A stretch of 64,000 bases of DNA from an uncultured Sulfitobacter sp. (lineage in GTDB: Bacteria > Pseudomonadota > Alphaproteobacteria > Rhodobacterales > Rhodobacteraceae), in NCBI GenBank assembly GCA_947501805.1, contig CANMXJ010000004.1, positions 124,001-188,000 of the forward strand, read 5' to 3'. The translations under genes and the position numbers were made by a program. Below the pieces are notes generated by a model, which made no database searches, was not told the origin of the DNA, and saw only the letters and a program-made list of their open reading frames with translations. Positions 17,516 to 26,410 of this stretch are shown one piece after another (position 1 is the stretch's first letter; every line of letters begins with the position of its first letter).

Positions 17516-18514
17516 ATGAACCCGATCCAAGCCCCCTTTCCTGCCACCCGCCTGCGCCGCACGCGTGTTTCCCCTGCCGTACGGGCCTTGGTGCGTGAAA
17601 ATGCGCTTGAGGCTGGTGATCTGATCTGGCCTGTTTTTGTGCGCGCTGGCGAAGGGATCGAGGAACCCGTGCCTTCTATGCCGGGCGTGATGCGCCGTTC
17701 TGTGGACAAGGTTGTCGAAGCCGCAGCCGAAGCCGATGCGCTTGGCATCGGTGCAATGTGCATTTTTCCCTATACCGGACTTGAGGAACGCACCGAGGAT
17801 TGCGCAGGTGCATGGGATCCGGACAACCATGCGAACCGCGCGATTGCCGCCATCAAATCCGAATTCCCGAACATGGCCGTGATGAGCGACGTGGCGTTGG
17901 ACACCTATAACATCAACGGCCATGACGGCTTTGTCGAAGACGGTATCATCGTCAATGACCGCACCATCGAAGCTTTGGTCAAGATGTCGCTGGCCCAGGC
18001 CGAAGCAGGTGTGGACATCATCGGCCCGTCCGACATGATGGATGGCCGCATTGCAGCGATCCGTGCCGCTTTGGAAGACACGGATCATTCAGATGTGATG
18101 ATCCTCAGCTATGCTGCCAAATATGCCTCAGCATTTTATGGTCCGTTTCGCGATGCGGTCGGGGCTTCGGGGGCTTTGACGGGCGACAAGAACACCTATC
18201 AGATGGATCCGGCCAATTCCGACGAAGCCTTGCGCCTTGTCGCACGTGATCTGTCCGAGGGGGCCGACATGGTCATGGTCAAACCCGGCCTGCCCTACCT
18301 CGACATTTGTCGTCGCGTGAAGGATGCCTTTGGTGCACCGACCTTCGCCTATCAGGTCTCGGGCGAGTTCGCGATGATCAAGGCCGCAGCTCAGAACGGC
18401 TGGATCGACGAAGAGCGTGTGATGATGGAAAGCCTGATGGCGTTCAAACGTGCGGGCTGTGACGGGGTTCTCACGTATTTCGCGCCCGCTGCGGCGCGGA
18501 TTTTGAACGGGTAA
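17516..18514 (+). CDS. hemB: Delta-aminolevulinic acid dehydratase (porphobilinogen synthase)
   Basis: This enzyme condenses two 5-aminolevulinate molecules into porphobilinogen in the second common step of tetrapyrrole synthesis; it is a cytosolic octamer. The 332-aa sequence has both Schiff-base lysines: Lys202 in YAAKYASAFYGP and Lys256 in MVMVKPGLPYLD. The metal-binding region reads DVALDTYNINGHDG (residues ~125-138). Aspartates and alanine replace the zinc-binding cysteines of E. coli-type enzymes, which indicates a Mg2+- or metal-independent form as in other alphaproteobacteria. The ATG at 17516 is preferred over an upstream GTG-type start; GAGG precedes it by about 10 bases. Confidence 0.97.
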   Translation: MNPIQAPFPATRLRRTRVSPAVRALVRENALEAGDLIWPVFVRAGEGIEEPVPSMPGVMRRSVDKVVEAAAEADALGIGAMCIFPYTGLEERTEDCAGAWDPDNHANRAIAAIKSEFPNMAVMSDVALDTYNINGHDGFVEDGIIVNDRTIEALVKMSLAQAEAGVDIIGPSDMMDGRIAAIRAALEDTDHSDVMILSYAAKYASAFYGPFRDAVGASGALTGDKNTYQMDPANSDEALRLVARDLSEGADMVMVKPGLPYLDICRRVKDAFGAPTFAYQVSGEFAMIKAAAQNGWIDEERVMMESLMAFKRAGCDGVLTYFAPAAARILNG

Positions 18515-18517
18515 TGG

Positions 18518-18540
18518 GGCGCGCGTCCTAAACGCGCGCC
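18518..18540. terminator. GC-rich hairpin between converging hemB and usp genes
   Basis: A perfect 9-bp stem, GGCGCGCGT (18518-18526) and ACGCGCGCC (18532-18540), has a 5-nt loop. It sits in the 35-bp gap between two converging genes, as a bidirectional terminator would, but lacks a T-run on either side. Confidence 0.5.
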
Positions 18541-18549
18541 TCAGTCATC

Positions 18550-18957
18550 CTAGCGGATCACATGCACCGCGCATTGCGCGTGGCGCACCACCCGCGATGC
18601 GGTTGAGCCCAAAAAGAAATCCTCCAGTCCGGGTTTGTGGGACGCGATGATAATGCAATCGACATCGTTTTCTTTGGCGTAATCAACAATTGTGCGTCCG
18701 GCGTGCCCGGTGAGCATATGCGCCTCGGCACCTTGCAAACCTCTTGCAGCAGTTGCCAATGCAGTAACGGCCGCCTCGCGTGCACTGCGCAAAACGTCTG
18801 CTGCAATTTGCGCGGTTGCATAGGCGGGCAGGTTTTCCATTACATGCACGACATTGAATTTTGCACCTTCTGCAGCCAAGGCTTGCGCGATTGCAAAGGC
18901 CTCTGCGTTGTTGTTTGCATCATCCAGAAGTACGGGAACCAGAATATTCTTATACAT
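18550..18957 (-). CDS. Universal stress protein, UspA family
   Basis: A 135-aa single-domain USP. It starts MYKNILVPVLLDD, with the strand-1 Asp region, and ends with the nucleotide-binding glycine motif: SHKPGLEDFFLGSTASRVVRHA, the G-2X-G-9X-G(S/T) pattern of ATP-binding members. Such proteins help survival under starvation and low oxygen. Upstream on the same strand is a good FNR-type site at -41.5 relative to a TAGAAT -10, which predicts activation by FnrL under microaerobic or anaerobic conditions. It converges on hemB. Confidence 0.9.
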   Translation of the reverse strand: MYKNILVPVLLDDANNNAEAFAIAQALAAEGAKFNVVHVMENLPAYATAQIAADVLRSAREAAVTALATAARGLQGAEAHMLTGHAGRTIVDYAKENDVDCIIIASHKPGLEDFFLGSTASRVVRHAQCAVHVIR

Positions 18958-18998
18958 GACGTTTCTCCCTTGGGGTTGGCCGTGTTACTGTTAGGCTC

Positions 18999-19040
18999 AT
19001 TCTAGCGATGCCAACCTTGAGCGGCATTGACTTGCATCAA
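18999..19040 (-). promoter_or_regulatory. FNR/FnrL-type site and -10 for the universal stress protein gene
   Basis: TTGACTTGCATCAA (19027-19040) fits TTGA-N6-TCAA. On the minus strand a -10 TAGAAT lies at 18999-19004, predicting a start near 18992. The site centre is then at -41.5, the class II activator position. The usp ATG is about 35 bases downstream of that start. Confidence 0.6.
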
Positions 19041-19207
19041 CCCCGGCAAGGGTCCATCCAAGCGGTGCATGCATGTCACGTGTGGGGGAATGCAAACAGC
19101 ACCAATCCGCCGAACCCGTCAAAGCCCATGACAAGTCGCAAGAAACCGCTTATGATTATCGCCAAGTCGGGCAAACCGGCATTGAGCAACAATTACAGGC
19201 AGATAAG

Positions 19208-19774
19208 ATGAGCAATCCGATTTTTTCGCGGCGCGCCTTTACCTTGGGTGCAGTGGCGACAACAACGATGGCCGCTGCATGCGGCAATGGTGTAGGCGGG
19301 CGCGGTTCGCAGACCATTGACGCCCGTGTCACGGCCACGTTGCAAGAAATGTACCGCACCTATCCCAACACCGCACAACTGGCGCAAAAGGCCAATGGTA
19401 TGCTCGTGATGCCGCTGGTGACCGAGGCCGGACTTGGCTTTGGCGGTGCCTACGGTCGTGGGGCGCTGCTGATTGATGATATCACGGTAGATTACTATTC
19501 GGTCGCAAAGGCCTCTGGTGGTTTGCAGATCGGCGCACAGCAATATGCGCACGTGCTGTTTTTCATGACTGAAGAGGCACTGAACGGGTTCCGCCGATCT
19601 CCGGGGTGGGCGGCAGGTGCTGACCTTGAATATGTGATCTCGGATCGTGGAGACAGTGTCGAGGCGGCAACGACAACGGCGCTGGCCCCCGTTCTTGCTG
19701 CGGTCTTTGGCCGTGCGGGCCTGCGTGTTGGTGCGACCCTTGAGGGCACAAAATACACGCGTATCATTCCCTGA
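19208..19774 (+). CDS. YSC84/SYLF-domain lipoprotein with Tat-type signal
   Basis: A 188-aa exported protein. The N-terminus NPIFSRRAFTLGAV carries a twin-arginine-like motif followed by a hydrophobic stretch and a lipobox (AAAC, Cys ~22). The mature part is a SYLF (Ysc84, lipid-binding) domain: GMLVMPLVTEAGLGFGGAYGRG, YSVAKASGGLQIGAQQYAHVL, RAGLRVGATLEGTKYTRI. In eukaryotes SYLF binds phosphoinositides; in bacteria the role is unclear, probably at the outer membrane or in the periplasm. The ORF is open 45 codons upstream, but the signal peptide fixes the ATG at 19208. It appears monocistronic. Confidence 0.88.
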   Translation: MSNPIFSRRAFTLGAVATTTMAAACGNGVGGRGSQTIDARVTATLQEMYRTYPNTAQLAQKANGMLVMPLVTEAGLGFGGAYGRGALLIDDITVDYYSVAKASGGLQIGAQQYAHVLFFMTEEALNGFRRSPGWAAGADLEYVISDRGDSVEAATTTALAPVLAAVFGRAGLRVGATLEGTKYTRIIP

Positions 19775-19801
19775 ACAGGGGTCAGCAAGAAACGACAGTG
19801 A

Positions 19802-19827
19802 CGCGGGTGGGCTTCTACCTACCCGCG
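19802..19827 (+). repeat. Hairpin downstream of the SYLF gene
   Basis: Arms CGCGGGT (19802-19808) and ACCCGCG (19821-19827) surround a 12-nt loop whose ends can pair further. No T-run follows, so terminator function is unproven. The 215-bp gap to the next gene holds no other feature I can support. Confidence 0.4.
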
Positions 19828-19990
19828 GTTATTCTGACAAACGCGGGCCAAACCCTTTCCCGATAGCTGATCATAATCCTGCCATAATGCTCTCGCATAA
19901 GTTGTAAATGGCTGCCCATACCACCTCGCTTGGATCAAGTGGAATGTGCTGCTTTTTTTCAGCGGTAATACGATGATTGGCGGATGCGAG

Positions 19991-20173
19991 ATGATCAACC
20001 TGATGTACATTTTCTTGAATGACGAAGACGGCGCGGTGACCGTGGACTGGGTTGTTTTGACAGCGCTGCTGGTTGGTCTTGCTGCGGCGGCATTTGGCGG
20101 CGTAGAAGGCGGCGTTTCCGGTCTGACAGCAGCGATTCAATCGTTCTTGCAAGGCATTACCGTCGGCGGATAA
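19991..20173 (+). CDS. Flp-pilin-like miniprotein
   Basis: A 60-aa protein: a short acidic N-terminal part (NDEDGAVTVDWV) followed by one hydrophobic helix (VLTALLVGLAAAAFGGV) and a polar tail. This resembles class IVb (Flp) pilins and related small Rhodobacterales proteins in which an acidic residue precedes the transmembrane helix. No tad/cpa pilus assembly gene or prepilin peptidase is near, so it is either an orphan pilin-like subunit or an unrelated membrane miniprotein. ORF starts further upstream exist, but the ATG at 19991 gives the expected family length. Confidence 0.65.
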   Translation: MINLMYIFLNDEDGAVTVDWVVLTALLVGLAAAAFGGVEGGVSGLTAAIQSFLQGITVGG

Positions 20174-20212
20174 GGCACAGCAGCCGTAACGCAGTTACAG
20201 CCACCGTTAGAT

Positions 20213-21085
20213 TTAGCCCATTGCACGCAAGCGTTTGATGAGGCTTGACGTGTCCCACCGTGCGCCGCCCAGCTTTTGCACGTCTTTATAGAACTGATCC
20301 ACCAGCGCCGTCACTGGCAGGCTCGCACCGATCTCGTCGCCTGTGTCCAAACAGATGCCCAGATCCTTGCGCATCCAATCTACGGCAAACCCGTGGTTGA
20401 ACTCGTCGTCCAGCATGGTCTCATAACGGTTTGCCATTTGCCAAGATCCAGCCGCGCCTTGCGAAATCACTTCGACAACGGCACGCCCGTCCAGACCTGC
20501 TTTTTCGGCAAAATGCAGCGCTTCGGACAATCCCTGCACCAGACCTGCAATTGCGATCTGGTTGCACATCTTGGTCATCTGGCCCGCGCCACTGTCGCCG
20601 ATCCGGCGGCAAATTTTGGAATAGACCTCCATTACCGGCAGGGCGCGCTCAAAGGCACCCTGATCACCGCCACACATAATTGAGAGAACACCGTTTTCCG
20701 CACCCGCCTGCCCGCCTGAAATCGGCGCGTCGACAAAACTGATCTGGGATGCGTCTGCCTTTGCATATAATTCGCGCGTCACGGCGGCTGACACTGTTGT
20801 GTGATCCACAAAGACACTGCCCGCAGTCATCCCGGCAAAAGCACCGGCATCGCCAAGACAGACCGAGCGCAGATCATCGTCATTGCCGACACAGGCCATA
20901 ACAAAATCAGCACCCTCTGCTGCTGCGCGCGGTGTGCCGGCTGCCGAGCCGCCATATTCTCTGGCCCAGGCGTCTGCCTTGGCGGCTGTGCGGTTATACA
21001 CCGTGACGTCGTGGCCTGCCTTTTGCAAATGTCCGGCCATCGGCCCGCCCATCACGCCCAGTCCCAAAAATGCGAGCTTTGCCAT
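20213..21085 (-). CDS. NAD(P)-dependent beta-hydroxyacid dehydrogenase (3-hydroxyisobutyrate dehydrogenase family)
   Basis: A 290-aa protein with the N-terminal Rossmann motif FLGLGVMGGPMA (residues ~5-16), the substrate-binding segment DAPISGGQAGAENG near residue 120, and the catalytic lysine motif GAGQMTKMCNQ near residue 170. These define the 6-phosphogluconate/3-hydroxyisobutyrate dehydrogenase-like family. It would oxidise a beta-hydroxyacid such as 3-hydroxyisobutyrate or reduce a semialdehyde such as tartronate semialdehyde; the neighbourhood does not tell which. The ATG at 21085 begins the Rossmann fold; a 10-codon upstream extension is unlikely. It is divergent from the penicillin acylase gene, 108 bp away. 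Confidence 0.88.
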   Translation of the reverse strand: MAKLAFLGLGVMGGPMAGHLQKAGHDVTVYNRTAAKADAWAREYGGSAAGTPRAAAEGADFVMACVGNDDDLRSVCLGDAGAFAGMTAGSVFVDHTTVSAAVTRELYAKADASQISFVDAPISGGQAGAENGVLSIMCGGDQGAFERALPVMEVYSKICRRIGDSGAGQMTKMCNQIAIAGLVQGLSEALHFAEKAGLDGRAVVEVISQGAAGSWQMANRYETMLDDEFNHGFAVDWMRKDLGICLDTGDEIGASLPVTALVDQFYKDVQKLGGARWDTSSLIKRLRAMG

Positions 21086-21193
21086 CTGCTGTTCCCATCT
21101 GCTTTTACATGTCATTCAGTTGCGTTATGCGGAACAATACCTAACACCCTGCGCTTTCCCGTCAATCAGCGCAGACCGGAACCGGAGCGTATC

Positions 21194-23659
21194 ATGGCCC
21201 TGATTTTTCGCTGGCTTATCCGCCTTGCTGCGACCCTTGTTGTGCTCAGTGTGCTGACCATCGGGCTGGTCTACTGGCTCGCCTCGCGGTCCTTGCCTGA
21301 CTACACAGACGACGTGGATGTGCGCGGGTTAGGTGCCCCGGTCGAGATTGTGCGCGACAATGCAAATGTGCCGCATATTTTCGGACAATCAGATGCTGAT
21401 GTTTTCTTTGGCCTTGGTTTTGCCCATGCGCAGGACCGCATGTGGCAGATGACCCTGATGCGGCGCACAGCCCAAGGCAGGCTGAGCGAGGTCTTTGGCA
21501 CCGCAACGCTCGAGATCGACAAACTCATGCGCCGTTTCGATTTATACGCCCTGTCTGTTCAATCCGCCGAAAACCTGGATCCGCGTACCCAACAGATGCT
21601 TGAGGCCTATTCTTCTGGCGTAAACGCCCGTCTGGACCAGATCAATTCCGAAGCTTTGGGGCGCGGTGCGCCTGAAATGCTGCTGTTCAACGCGCCCATG
21701 GCCCCGTGGCGTCCCGCCGATTCCATCGCCATTACCAAGCTGATGGGCGTGCAATTGTCCGGTCATTTGCAGGCCGAAGTAATCCGCGCGCGGACCTCTC
21801 TTGCCCTCACAGATGAAAAACGGCTGTTCGACATTCTGCCGGACAGTCCCGGTGCCGGTATCGCAGCCCTGCCCGAATACGCCAGCCTTGTGCCAAATCT
21901 GCGCCGGCATGCGGCCAATATCCCGCTTGATCCGCATCCGCTGTCCCCGTTCAAGGATCGCGCTTTTGCCGGGGCGTCCAACGCGTGGGCAGCGGCCCCC
22001 TCGCGTTCGGCTTCAGGTGGCACCTTGCTGGCAAACGATCCGCATCTTGGCTTTACCGCTCCTGCGATCTGGTATCTGGCACGTCTTGGTCTGAAATCAG
22101 GCGGCGTGATCGGTGGCACGATCCCGGGCATGCCGGTTGTTCTGACCGGGCGTAGTGATGCCTTGGGCTGGGGATTGACGTCGTCCTATCTTGACGATCA
22201 GGACGTGTATATCGAGGAAATCAATCCGGATAATCCCGAACAATACCGCTCTCTAGACGGTTTCAAGGACTTCACCACCCGCTCCACCATTATCACGGTC
22301 AAGGATTCAGCACCGATCACGCTAACCTTGCGCTGGACCGATAATGGCCCGGTTCTGCCCGGTTCACATTATAATCTGGCCAGCATCACCCCTCCGGGTC
22401 ATGTCACCACCGTCAACTGGACTGTGTTAAGTGCGCAGGACACTTCGCTTGCTGCGGCGATGGCGCTGATGGAAGCCAAGACGGTTCAGGAAGGAATTTC
22501 CGCAGCAGAGACGTACATTGCACCTTCGCAAAACCTGACGCTGGTGGACCGCGAGAACATCGCGATGAAGACAATCGGTGCAGCCCCGCGGCGCGATGCC
22601 GGACATCAGAGCCAAGGGCGTCTGCCGTCCCAAGGATGGGTCGCCGCGAACCGTTGGCAAGGTGTGATGCCTTATTCCGCGAACCCCGAATTTGTTGCCC
22701 CTGCGGGCGGCATCCTCGGCAACACCAACAACAAGACTGTGGATCGCCCGTTTCCCAACCATGTCTCTTTTGTCTGGGGGGACACGCAACGTGTGCAACG
22801 CTGGCAGCGTTTGATGCAGACCCGTCAGGTCCACACCCGCGACAGCTTTATCGAGGCGCAGCTGGACACGGTCAGTTTTACCGCGCGTTCGCTTTTGCCA
22901 CTGATCGGTGCAGAGCTATGGTTCACCGGAGAGGCCGCGCAGGAAGGCACGCAGGAAAGGCAACGCCAGCGCGCATTGATCCTTCTGGCAGGTTGGTCAG
23001 GCGAGATGAACGAACACCTGCCCGAACCTCTGATCTATGCTGCGTGGCTGCGCAGCCTGCAGGCGCGCTTGATACAGGACGAGCTGGGGCCGCTGGCAGA
23101 TGAGTTTGACCATGTACAGCCCCTGTTCATCGAACGCGTGTTCCGCAATGTGGACGGGGCCAGCATATGGTGCGATGTGCGACAGTCGGCGCGGGTTGAG
23201 GATTGTGCGGAAATGGCGCGTCTTGCGCTGGATGACGCCTTGCTCTGGATTAACGAAACATGGGGACCGCAATTGGAGTCTCTGCGCTGGGGCGATGCGC
23301 ATCAGGCCACACATGATCATCAGACCTTGGGCGAGGTGCCGGTACTGCGTTACTTTGTAAATATCCGTCAATCGACCTCGGGCGGAGATAACACATTGCA
23401 GCGCGGGCGGACCAAAGGCACCCTGCCTGACCCGTTCCACAATGTGCATGGCGCGGGATATCGCGGTGTGTATGATTTTGCCGATCCGAATTCGTCTGTC
23501 TTTGTCTCTTCTACGGGACAATCGGGCCATTTCCTGTCGCGCCACTATGACGATCTGGCGCAACTCTGGCGGCGCGGCGAGTATATTCCGATGTCGCTGG
23601 ATGCGGACCTTGCGCGGGCGGCGTCAGTTGGTGTGACCACATTGACGCCTGCGAACTGA
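21194..23659 (+). CDS. Penicillin acylase family protein (Ntn-hydrolase)
   Basis: An 821-aa precursor. Residues ~8-30 form an N-terminal membrane anchor or signal. The alpha part starts with [15 protein letters not shown] and [15 protein letters not shown]. The self-processing site precedes Ser262 in AGASNAWA, the N-terminal nucleophile of the beta chain, followed by [10 protein letters not shown]. The family hydrolyses amide bonds, including penicillins and acyl-homoserine lactones, in the periplasm; aculeacin- and quorum-quenching-type acylases share this layout. The substrate is not predictable here. The long upstream ORF extension is ignored: GGAG lies seven bases before the ATG at 21194. 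The stop overlaps the next start (TGATG). Confidence 0.92.
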   Translation: MALIFRWLIRLAATLVVLSVLTIGLVYWLASRSLPDYTDDVDVRGLGAPVEIVRDNANVPHIFGQSDADVFFGLGFAHAQDRMWQMTLMRRTAQGRLSEVFGTATLEIDKLMRRFDLYALSVQSAENLDPRTQQMLEAYSSGVNARLDQINSEALGRGAPEMLLFNAPMAPWRPADSIAITKLMGVQLSGHLQAEVIRARTSLALTDEKRLFDILPDSPGAGIAALPEYASLVPNLRRHAANIPLDPHPLSPFKDRAFAGASNAWAAAPSRSASGGTLLANDPHLGFTAPAIWYLARLGLKSGGVIGGTIPGMPVVLTGRSDALGWGLTSSYLDDQDVYIEEINPDNPEQYRSLDGFKDFTTRSTIITVKDSAPITLTLRWTDNGPVLPGSHYNLASITPPGHVTTVNWTVLSAQDTSLAAAMALMEAKTVQEGISAAETYIAPSQNLTLVDRENIAMKTIGAAPRRDAGHQSQGRLPSQGWVAANRWQGVMPYSANPEFVAPAGGILGNTNNKTVDRPFPNHVSFVWGDTQRVQRWQRLMQTRQVHTRDSFIEAQLDTVSFTARSLLPLIGAELWFTGEAAQEGTQERQRQRALILLAGWSGEMNEHLPEPLIYAAWLRSLQARLIQDELGPLADEFDHVQPLFIERVFRNVDGASIWCDVRQSARVEDCAEMARLALDDALLWINETWGPQLESLRWGDAHQATHDHQTLGEVPVLRYFVNIRQSTSGGDNTLQRGRTKGTLPDPFHNVHGAGYRGVYDFADPNSSVFVSSTGQSGHFLSRHYDDLAQLWRRGEYIPMSLDADLARAASVGVTTLTPAN

Positions 23660-24222
23660 TGGACCGCGTTATCCTGTTCAACAAACCTTTTGGTGTGCTG
23701 TCGCAATTTACGGACAAGGGCACGGAAGGATCGGCGCGCCCGACCCTGTCGGGATTCATTGATCAGCCGGGGTTTTATCCAGCGGGGCGTCTCGACAAAG
23801 ACAGCGAAGGCCTGCTGGTTCTGACGGACAAGGGTGCGCTACAAGCGCGCATTTCACATCCCAAATACAAGCGGCCCAAGACCTATTGGGTGCAGGTCGA
23901 AGGCACGCCGGATGCTGCGGCCTTGGACGCCTTGCGCCGTGGCGTTGTGCTGAAAGACGGTAAAACTGCCCCGGCCGAGATCACGCCCATGGAAACACCG
24001 GAGGGATTGTGGGAGCGCGATCCGCCCGTGCGGTTTCGCAAAAGCGTCCCTGACGCATGGTTACGCATCACCATCCGTGAAGGGCGCAACCGTCAGGTGC
24101 GGCGCATGACGGCGCACGTGGGATTGCCAACACTGCGCCTTATCCGTGCGCAAATCGGTGACTGGCATCTCAATGACCTGCGACCGGGCGCATGGCGGTG
24201 GGCATCAGAAACGGGTGCGTGA
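23659..24222 (+). CDS. Pseudouridine synthase, RluE/RsuA family
   Basis: A 187-aa RNA pseudouridine synthase lacking an S4 domain, as expected for the RluE-like subgroup. The opening [14 protein letters not shown], catalytic-loop [11 protein letters not shown] with Asp46, [11 protein letters not shown], and [24 protein letters not shown] are all family hallmarks. RluE modifies one uridine in helix 89 of 23S rRNA; this target is inferred from similarity. It overlaps the upstream penicillin acylase gene by one base, so they are co-transcribed although functionally unrelated, and it converges on the DUF2177 gene. Confidence 0.92.
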   Translation: MDRVILFNKPFGVLSQFTDKGTEGSARPTLSGFIDQPGFYPAGRLDKDSEGLLVLTDKGALQARISHPKYKRPKTYWVQVEGTPDAAALDALRRGVVLKDGKTAPAEITPMETPEGLWERDPPVRFRKSVPDAWLRITIREGRNRQVRRMTAHVGLPTLRLIRAQIGDWHLNDLRPGAWRWASETGA

Positions 24223-24227
24223 TCTTC

Positions 24228-24629
24228 TTATGTTGCCAGTCGTGTGATCCAGACGCCAGCTGTTGCAGCCGTCGCCGTCAAACAGGTGCCCCACGCGAAA
24301 TCGGTCAAGGTCATGCTCCATGTCCAGTCTTTCATCACAGCCAATGACGTGAATTCGTAAGTGCCGTAACCCATCGCACCAATAAGTGCGGCATTGCCCA
24401 GCACCCACAAAAGGCCCTTATCCTGCGAAATGGCAGGCCAGGATACAAACCACAGCAGCACGCCGATGTAGAAGGCATAAAAGAGGACCGCAGGGCCAAT
24501 GCGGAACTGGTCCAGCAAAAGCGGGCCGATGTCTTTTTCGAAAACAGGTTTTATCAGGTAGCTAAGCCCGAAATAATCGAGGCACATAAAAATGATGAAA
24601 GTAGAGAGATAAAGGACGATCAGGGTCAT
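24228..24629 (-). CDS. DUF2177 family membrane protein
   Basis: A 133-aa protein with four hydrophobic segments (about residues 4-24, 44-66, 76-93, 108-130). The pattern LDYFGLSYL, FYAFYIGVLLWFVSWPA and GYGTYEFTSLAVMKDW followed by LTDFAWGTCLTA is typical of DUF2177. The function is unknown. It lies 92 bp downstream of hflX on the same strand and ends 5 bp from the converging pseudouridine synthase gene. Confidence 0.88.
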   Translation of the reverse strand: MTLIVLYLSTFIIFMCLDYFGLSYLIKPVFEKDIGPLLLDQFRIGPAVLFYAFYIGVLLWFVSWPAISQDKGLLWVLGNAALIGAMGYGTYEFTSLAVMKDWTWSMTLTDFAWGTCLTATAATAGVWITRLAT

Positions 24630-24721
24630 GGCTGCGCTCCGCTAACAGGTCTGCGCTACATATGGTGCAAATGATGCGAACTTCGAGTTTTCCGCCAGAA
24701 GTCTCTCACAGCCACGGGGTC

Positions 24722-26020
24722 TTAGAGCCGTTGGAACTGCGCTTCCTGTTTGGCGGACCAGCGCACGGTCAAGTCGAACCCTGTCTCTGTCTGGGTTTCG
24801 TCCACCACGATGTCCTGCTCGAACAACCAGGCGCGTTTCTTGCCTTCTGCAAAGGTAAGCGACAGATCTGCCTCGCGCACAGCACCTTGCAGGGCTTCTG
24901 CAACCACGCTCTGCAAGGTACCCAGCCCCTCCCCCGAGATGGCCGAGATCGCCAGCACACCATCATCCCGTTCAGCGCGTGCGCGTACGGCATCCGCGGC
25001 ATCGGCGGGCAGTAAATCGATTTTGTTCCAAACTTCAAAAGTACGGGTTTCTTTTGGCACGCCCAGCGAGGTCAGGATTTCGTTTACATCGCGCGATTGT
25101 TCTTCGGTTTCTTCATGGCTGATGTCACGCACGTGCAGGATAATGTCAGCCGCGAGGACTTCTTCCAATGTGGCGCGAAACGCGGCGACCAGTTCGGTCG
25201 GAAGATCAGAGATGAATCCAACCGTATCTGACAAGATCACCTCGGGACCGTCTGGCAGAACAAGCGAGCGCATGGTGGGGTCAAGCGTGGCAAAGAGCAT
25301 ATCTTTGGCCATGACATCAGCACCCGTCAGGCGATTGAAAAGAGTTGATTTTCCAGCGTTCGTATAGCCAACCAAAGCCACAATCGGATAGGGTATTTTT
25401 GCACGTGCAGCACGGTGCAGGGCGCGGGTTTTGATGACCTTTTCCAGCTGCCGTTTCAGGCGCACCAACTGGTCGTCAATCGCACGGCGGTCCGCTTCGA
25501 TCTGTGTTTCGCCCGGGCCCCCGACAAAGCCCAAACCGCCGCGCTGGCGTTCAAGGTGGGTCCAGGCCCGCACCAGACGTGTGCGTTGATAATTCAGCGC
25601 GGCCATTTCGACCTGCAACACACCTTCGCGGGTGGCGGCGCGGTCGCTGAAAATCTCGAGGATCAGACCTGTGCGATCAAGAAGCTTCACACCCCATGCT
25701 TTTTCAAGGTTACGTTGCTGCACCGGGCTGACAGGCCCGTCTATCAACACCAGTTCAACCTCGTTTTCCTCAAGCAGGTCGTGGACTTCCTTGATCTTGC
25801 CCTTGCCGAACAACATACCCGCGTTCACTTGGCGCAGGGGCACAATGTCGGCCCCAACCACTTCAATTGCAGGCAAGGCATGCGCCAATGACACGGCCTC
25901 CGCCAAAGCGGGCCCTGCATCACGGCGTTCGTTGTTTGATTTGATCTCGGGATGAAGAACCCACGCGCGGGTTACGCGAGGGCCATCCGTATCGTCAATC
26001 TGGAATTGCTCTTTACTCAA
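24722..26020 (-). CDS. hflX: Ribosome-associated GTPase HflX
   Basis: A 432-aa OBG-HflX GTPase that splits stalled 70S ribosomes under stress. An N-terminal HflX domain with the glycine-rich linker [19 protein letters not shown] (residues ~161-179) precedes the G domain: G1 GYTNAGKST (218-226), the G3 switch [10 protein letters not shown], and G4 WNKIDLL. Its ATG overlaps the hfq stop by four bases, the standard alphaproteobacterial hfq-hflX arrangement. Confidence 0.97.
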
Positions 26021-26256
26021 GAAGCGTCTTCGCCCTCATAGAGGCTGATCGGCTGGCTTGGCATGATGGTCGAAATGGCGTGCTTGTAGACAAGCTGGGA
26101 TTGGCCATCGCGGCGCAGCAGTACGCAAAAATTGTCGAACCAGGTTATCACACCTTGCAGTTTGACGCCGTTGATCAGGAAAATGGTGACCGGTACTTTG
26201 GTCTTACGCACATGGTTCAGGAATGCATCCTGAAGGTTCTGTCTGTCAGACGCCAT
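26017..26256 (-). CDS. hfq: RNA chaperone Hfq
   Basis: A 79-aa Sm-like hexameric RNA chaperone that pairs small RNAs with mRNAs. The N-terminus [12 protein letters not shown], Sm1 motif [20 protein letters not shown] and Sm2 motif YKHAISTI are intact, and the C-terminal tail is short (SLYEGEDAS), as in other alphaproteobacteria. It is the first gene of an hfq-hflX unit downstream of trkA-trkH. The 154-bp gap before it probably holds its own promoter. Its presence fits the candidate small RNA near 5.8 kb. Confidence 0.98.
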
Positions 26257-26410
26257 AGGTGTTCTCGCTTATTTTTTTCTTGTTGGCACCCGCGTATCGG
26301 GGCTCGGTCCGATGAACTATGGCCGCGCCACGCCGGAGTTTCCAGCCCAAATGTCCGCTTGGTCCGTTGTTTTGACGCGCATCAGTGTCAGGGTTGCAAC
26401 ATGCGCAGTA

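Noticed and set aside
17453-19024. Shared 14-mer CCAACCTTGAGCGG upstream of hemB and near the universal stress protein gene
   Set aside because: A 14-base match between two places is expected by chance several times in 64 kb, and it has no symmetrical context in the second copy.
20801-21193. Long N-terminal extension of the penicillin acylase frame
   Set aside because: It lies antisense to the dehydrogenase gene and precedes a proper membrane anchor with its own ribosome-binding site at 21194.
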